This document shows positions 39,822 to 40,975 of a stretch of 40,975 bases of DNA, one piece after another. A model generated the notes under the pieces. The model made no database searches, was not told the origin of the DNA, and saw only the letters and a list, made by a program, of their open reading frames with translations. Each line of letters begins with the position of its first letter. Position 1 is the stretch's first letter. The translations under genes and the position numbers were made by a program. This DNA comes from a virus, in the IMG/VR virus record IMGVR_UViG_3300022851_000033, positions 1 through 40,975 of that record; one strand, written 5' to 3'.

Positions 39822-39980
39822 ATGTCCTTAGAGGGACGAAAAAACTTTAAAGAGGAATTAGAAGAAGATAAAAACCACTTCATGGGTGTCGATAGTAGAC
39901 AGTATAATAAGTTAACCCAAGAACACGAACTATATAGAGAAACACTAAAAGAGGTACTTGCTAAAGAATATCATGACTAG
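39822..39980 (+). CDS. 52-residue charged hypothetical protein
   Basis: ATG at 39822; 52 codons, Glu/Lys-rich helix (MSLEGRKNFKEELEEDKNHF). The gap before it contains TTTTTGCGTATAGTTATATAA at 39761-39781, perhaps its promoter. It overlaps the next gene by 8 bp. Confidence 0.5.
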   Translation: MSLEGRKNFKEELEEDKNHFMGVDSRQYNKLTQEHELYRETLKEVLAKEYHD

Positions 39981-40209
39981 GGAAGAAAAAATAATTAAAA
40001 GAAAACTAAGAGCTAAAACCAGAAAGGAGAAAAGAAATAAAAAATATTTCAGTTTCCTAGAGGATAACAGAGATGTAATTCGTATGGGTGGTTTTGCTCC
40101 TGCCAAAAAAGGTGGTAGATGGTTTAACTCATCCACAGGCAAATATATGCAGGTATGCTCTTATGATGCATATGGAAGTTGTGAATCACCTTGTAATGGT
40201 GATTGCTAA
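39973..40209 (+). CDS. Basic hypothetical protein with Cys-rich end
   Basis: 78 residues from ATG 39973 (a TTG at 39958 is also possible). Strongly basic first 25 residues, then GGFAPAKKGGRWFNSSTGKY and CSYDAYGSCESPCNGDC. The cysteines suggest a zinc or disulfide knot. Confidence 0.55.
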   Translation: MTREEKIIKRKLRAKTRKEKRNKKYFSFLEDNRDVIRMGGFAPAKKGGRWFNSSTGKYMQVCSYDAYGSCESPCNGDC

Positions 40210-40218
40210 TAAATTTAA

Positions 40219-40278
40219 GCGGGGTAGCTCAGTGTTGGTCAGAGCATTTTCATCGGAGGTTCGAATCCTTCCCCCGCA
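40219..40278 (+). tRNA. Truncated tRNA lacking its anticodon arm
   Basis: Acceptor GCGGGG/CCCCGC, a normal D-arm (TAGCTCAGTGTTGGTCAGAGC) and T-arm GGAGG-TTCGAAT-CCTTC are present. Between D-arm and T-arm only about 9 nt (ATTTTCATC) remain, so no anticodon stem can form. The TTCAT piece may be a relic of a Met-type loop. Total 60 nt. Confidence 0.65.
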
Positions 40279-40306
40279 ACTAGAATATTGATTACATACC
40301 CAATAA

Positions 40307-40435
40307 ATGAAAAGAAAAATAATAATAACCCATAAAGTAGGTTTTACTAAACTGGTTGGTATTGTTGAGGAAAATCCTAAGTACTCGAACTATAAATATC
40401 TTTCTAGTGATTGGTATGGTGTTCATTCAATATAG
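40307..40435 (+). CDS. 42-residue hypothetical ORF
   Basis: ATG at 40307, 42 codons, basic start (MKRKIIITHKVGFTKLVGIV). Function unknown. Confidence 0.35.
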   Translation: MKRKIIITHKVGFTKLVGIVEENPKYSNYKYLSSDWYGVHSI

Positions 40436-40451
40436 TGCAGAATAAAAGAAA

Positions 40452-40598
40452 ATGAAATTATTAATACATTGCTATTCTGTAGGTGGGTGGCAAATCTTTA
40501 AAGTTAATAGCACTGACATTGGGAATGGTGTTCTTAATATGCGAATTAATGAAAATGAATGTGTGATATCTACTAATGTAGGATATCTACTAATGTAG
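40452..40598 (+). CDS. 48-residue hypothetical ORF ending in a tandem repeat
   Basis: ATG at 40452, 48 codons. The last 11 codons lie in a 17-bp tandem duplication (40565-40581 and 40582-40598), which probably changed its C-terminus. Confidence 0.35.
   Translation: MKLLIHCYSVGGWQIFKVNSTDIGNGVLNMRINENECVISTNVGYLLM
40565..40598 (+). repeat. 17-bp perfect tandem duplication
   Basis: GATATCTACTAATGTAG occurs twice head to tail and the first 5 bases follow again. It overlaps the end of the 48-codon ORF. Confidence 0.9.
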
Positions 40599-40606
40599 GA
40601 TATATC

Positions 40607-40804
40607 ATGACTAGAAAGAAAAAACTCATAATCGATCTTAACTCACCAATAACTCAACACATTAACTACTATAATGCACCAAGAACTAATATAAGATATA
40701 TTTGTGGTATTACATCTGATGCTTTATTAATTATTAAAATAATATCCAACCTTAACTGCACGATATTTAACATAACTAAAGACAAAATAGAAGAGATATT
40801 ATAA
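40607..40804 (+). CDS. 65-residue hypothetical protein
   Basis: ATG at 40607, 65 codons; MTRKKKLIIDLNSPITQHIN at the start, then a hydrophobic IIKIISNLNCTIF. No known family. Confidence 0.4.
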   Translation: MTRKKKLIIDLNSPITQHINYYNAPRTNIRYICGITSDALLIIKIISNLNCTIFNITKDKIEEIL

Positions 40805-40975
40805 GATCGAATTTTTGAAAATTTTTCTGGGGATTTTTTTTAGATCGAATATATATAGTGGGACTTAAATCTGAGAGATTTTTTTTATAATTTTTTATAA
40901 AGTGAAATATTAGAAAAGGGTTTTTTGAAAAATTTGCTGGGGATTTTATATGTAGCCCCCCTACCCCCTCAGACC
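40805..40975. repeat. AT-rich gene-free end with dispersed repeats
   Basis: AGATCGAAT occurs at 40804-40812 and 40842-40850. A unit like TTTTTGAAAATTTTTCTGGG with GATTTT after it occurs near 40812-40837 and again, with changes, at 40921-40948. No gene. The last 20 bases are C-rich. It may be a contig end or a regulatory/terminal repeat zone. Confidence 0.5.

Noticed and set aside
1-40975. CRISPR arrays
   Set aside because: No regularly spaced identical repeats with unique spacers anywhere; tRNA T-arms give the only recurring hairpins.
1-40975. Integrase, attachment site or lysogeny genes
   Set aside because: No tyrosine or serine recombinase and no repressor-like gene were seen in the window.

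Overview
The window is AT-rich, densely packed DNA from a large tailed phage (or a prophage-like contig). Its T4-type virion and packaging genes are a baseplate-hub-like protein, a lytic transglycosylase, a portal and a large terminase. Two transcription units carry the exact Bacteroidetes promoter pattern (TTG or TTTG, 19 nt, TAGGTTTG), so a Bacteroidetes host is likely. That host call is an inference from promoters, not from protein matching.

Layout. 1-1.8 kb: end of a tail/baseplate operon (+). 1.8-11.5 kb: head and packaging block on the minus strand, with portal, TerL, an 825-residue acidic repetitive protein and a nucleotidyltransferase-domain protein. Most transcription units here are preceded by the same element, AGTATTTATA followed by A/T. 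11.5-16.2 kb (+): a large fibre-like protein, two zinc-ribbon miniproteins, two tandem retropepsin-like aspartic proteases and unknowns. 16.2-17.2 kb: minus-strand tRNA array and a 28-codon microgene. 17.3-19.5 kb: small early-type genes including a cyclic-phosphate-processing receiver domain and an HNH nuclease. 19.5-21.2 kb: plus-strand tRNA array with several irregular tRNA-like RNAs. 21.5-23.3 kb: an IS605-type element. 23.3-39.5 kb: accessory and metabolic genes, including ClpP-like, PIF1/Dda-type helicase, DNA methyltransferase, Mom-like DNA modification enzyme, two Nudix hydrolases, a DUF5664-HAD fusion, thioredoxin and an EXD2-like HNH protein. A second, decayed IS605-type element lies at 34.2-35.5 kb. 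39.5-39.75 kb: a candidate circularly permuted tmRNA gene. 39.8-41 kb: tiny ORFs, an anticodon-arm-less tRNA and AT-rich repeats at the window end.

The most striking item is the tmRNA candidate. The T-arm and 3' acceptor half lies upstream of the 5' acceptor half and tag reading frame, with 7-bp acceptor pairing, a G3-U70 alanine identity pair, a tag GETLKMAA followed by a stop, and a terminator. With a ClpP-like protease, many tRNAs, and a truncated peptidyl-tRNA hydrolase, the phage seems to carry its own translation-quality-control kit. Other themes are three IS200/IS605 copies in successive stages of decay, a methyltransferase plus Mom-like DNA modification pair, tRNAs lacking an arm or carrying a mismatched variable arm, and several gene remnants typical of a fluid accessory region.
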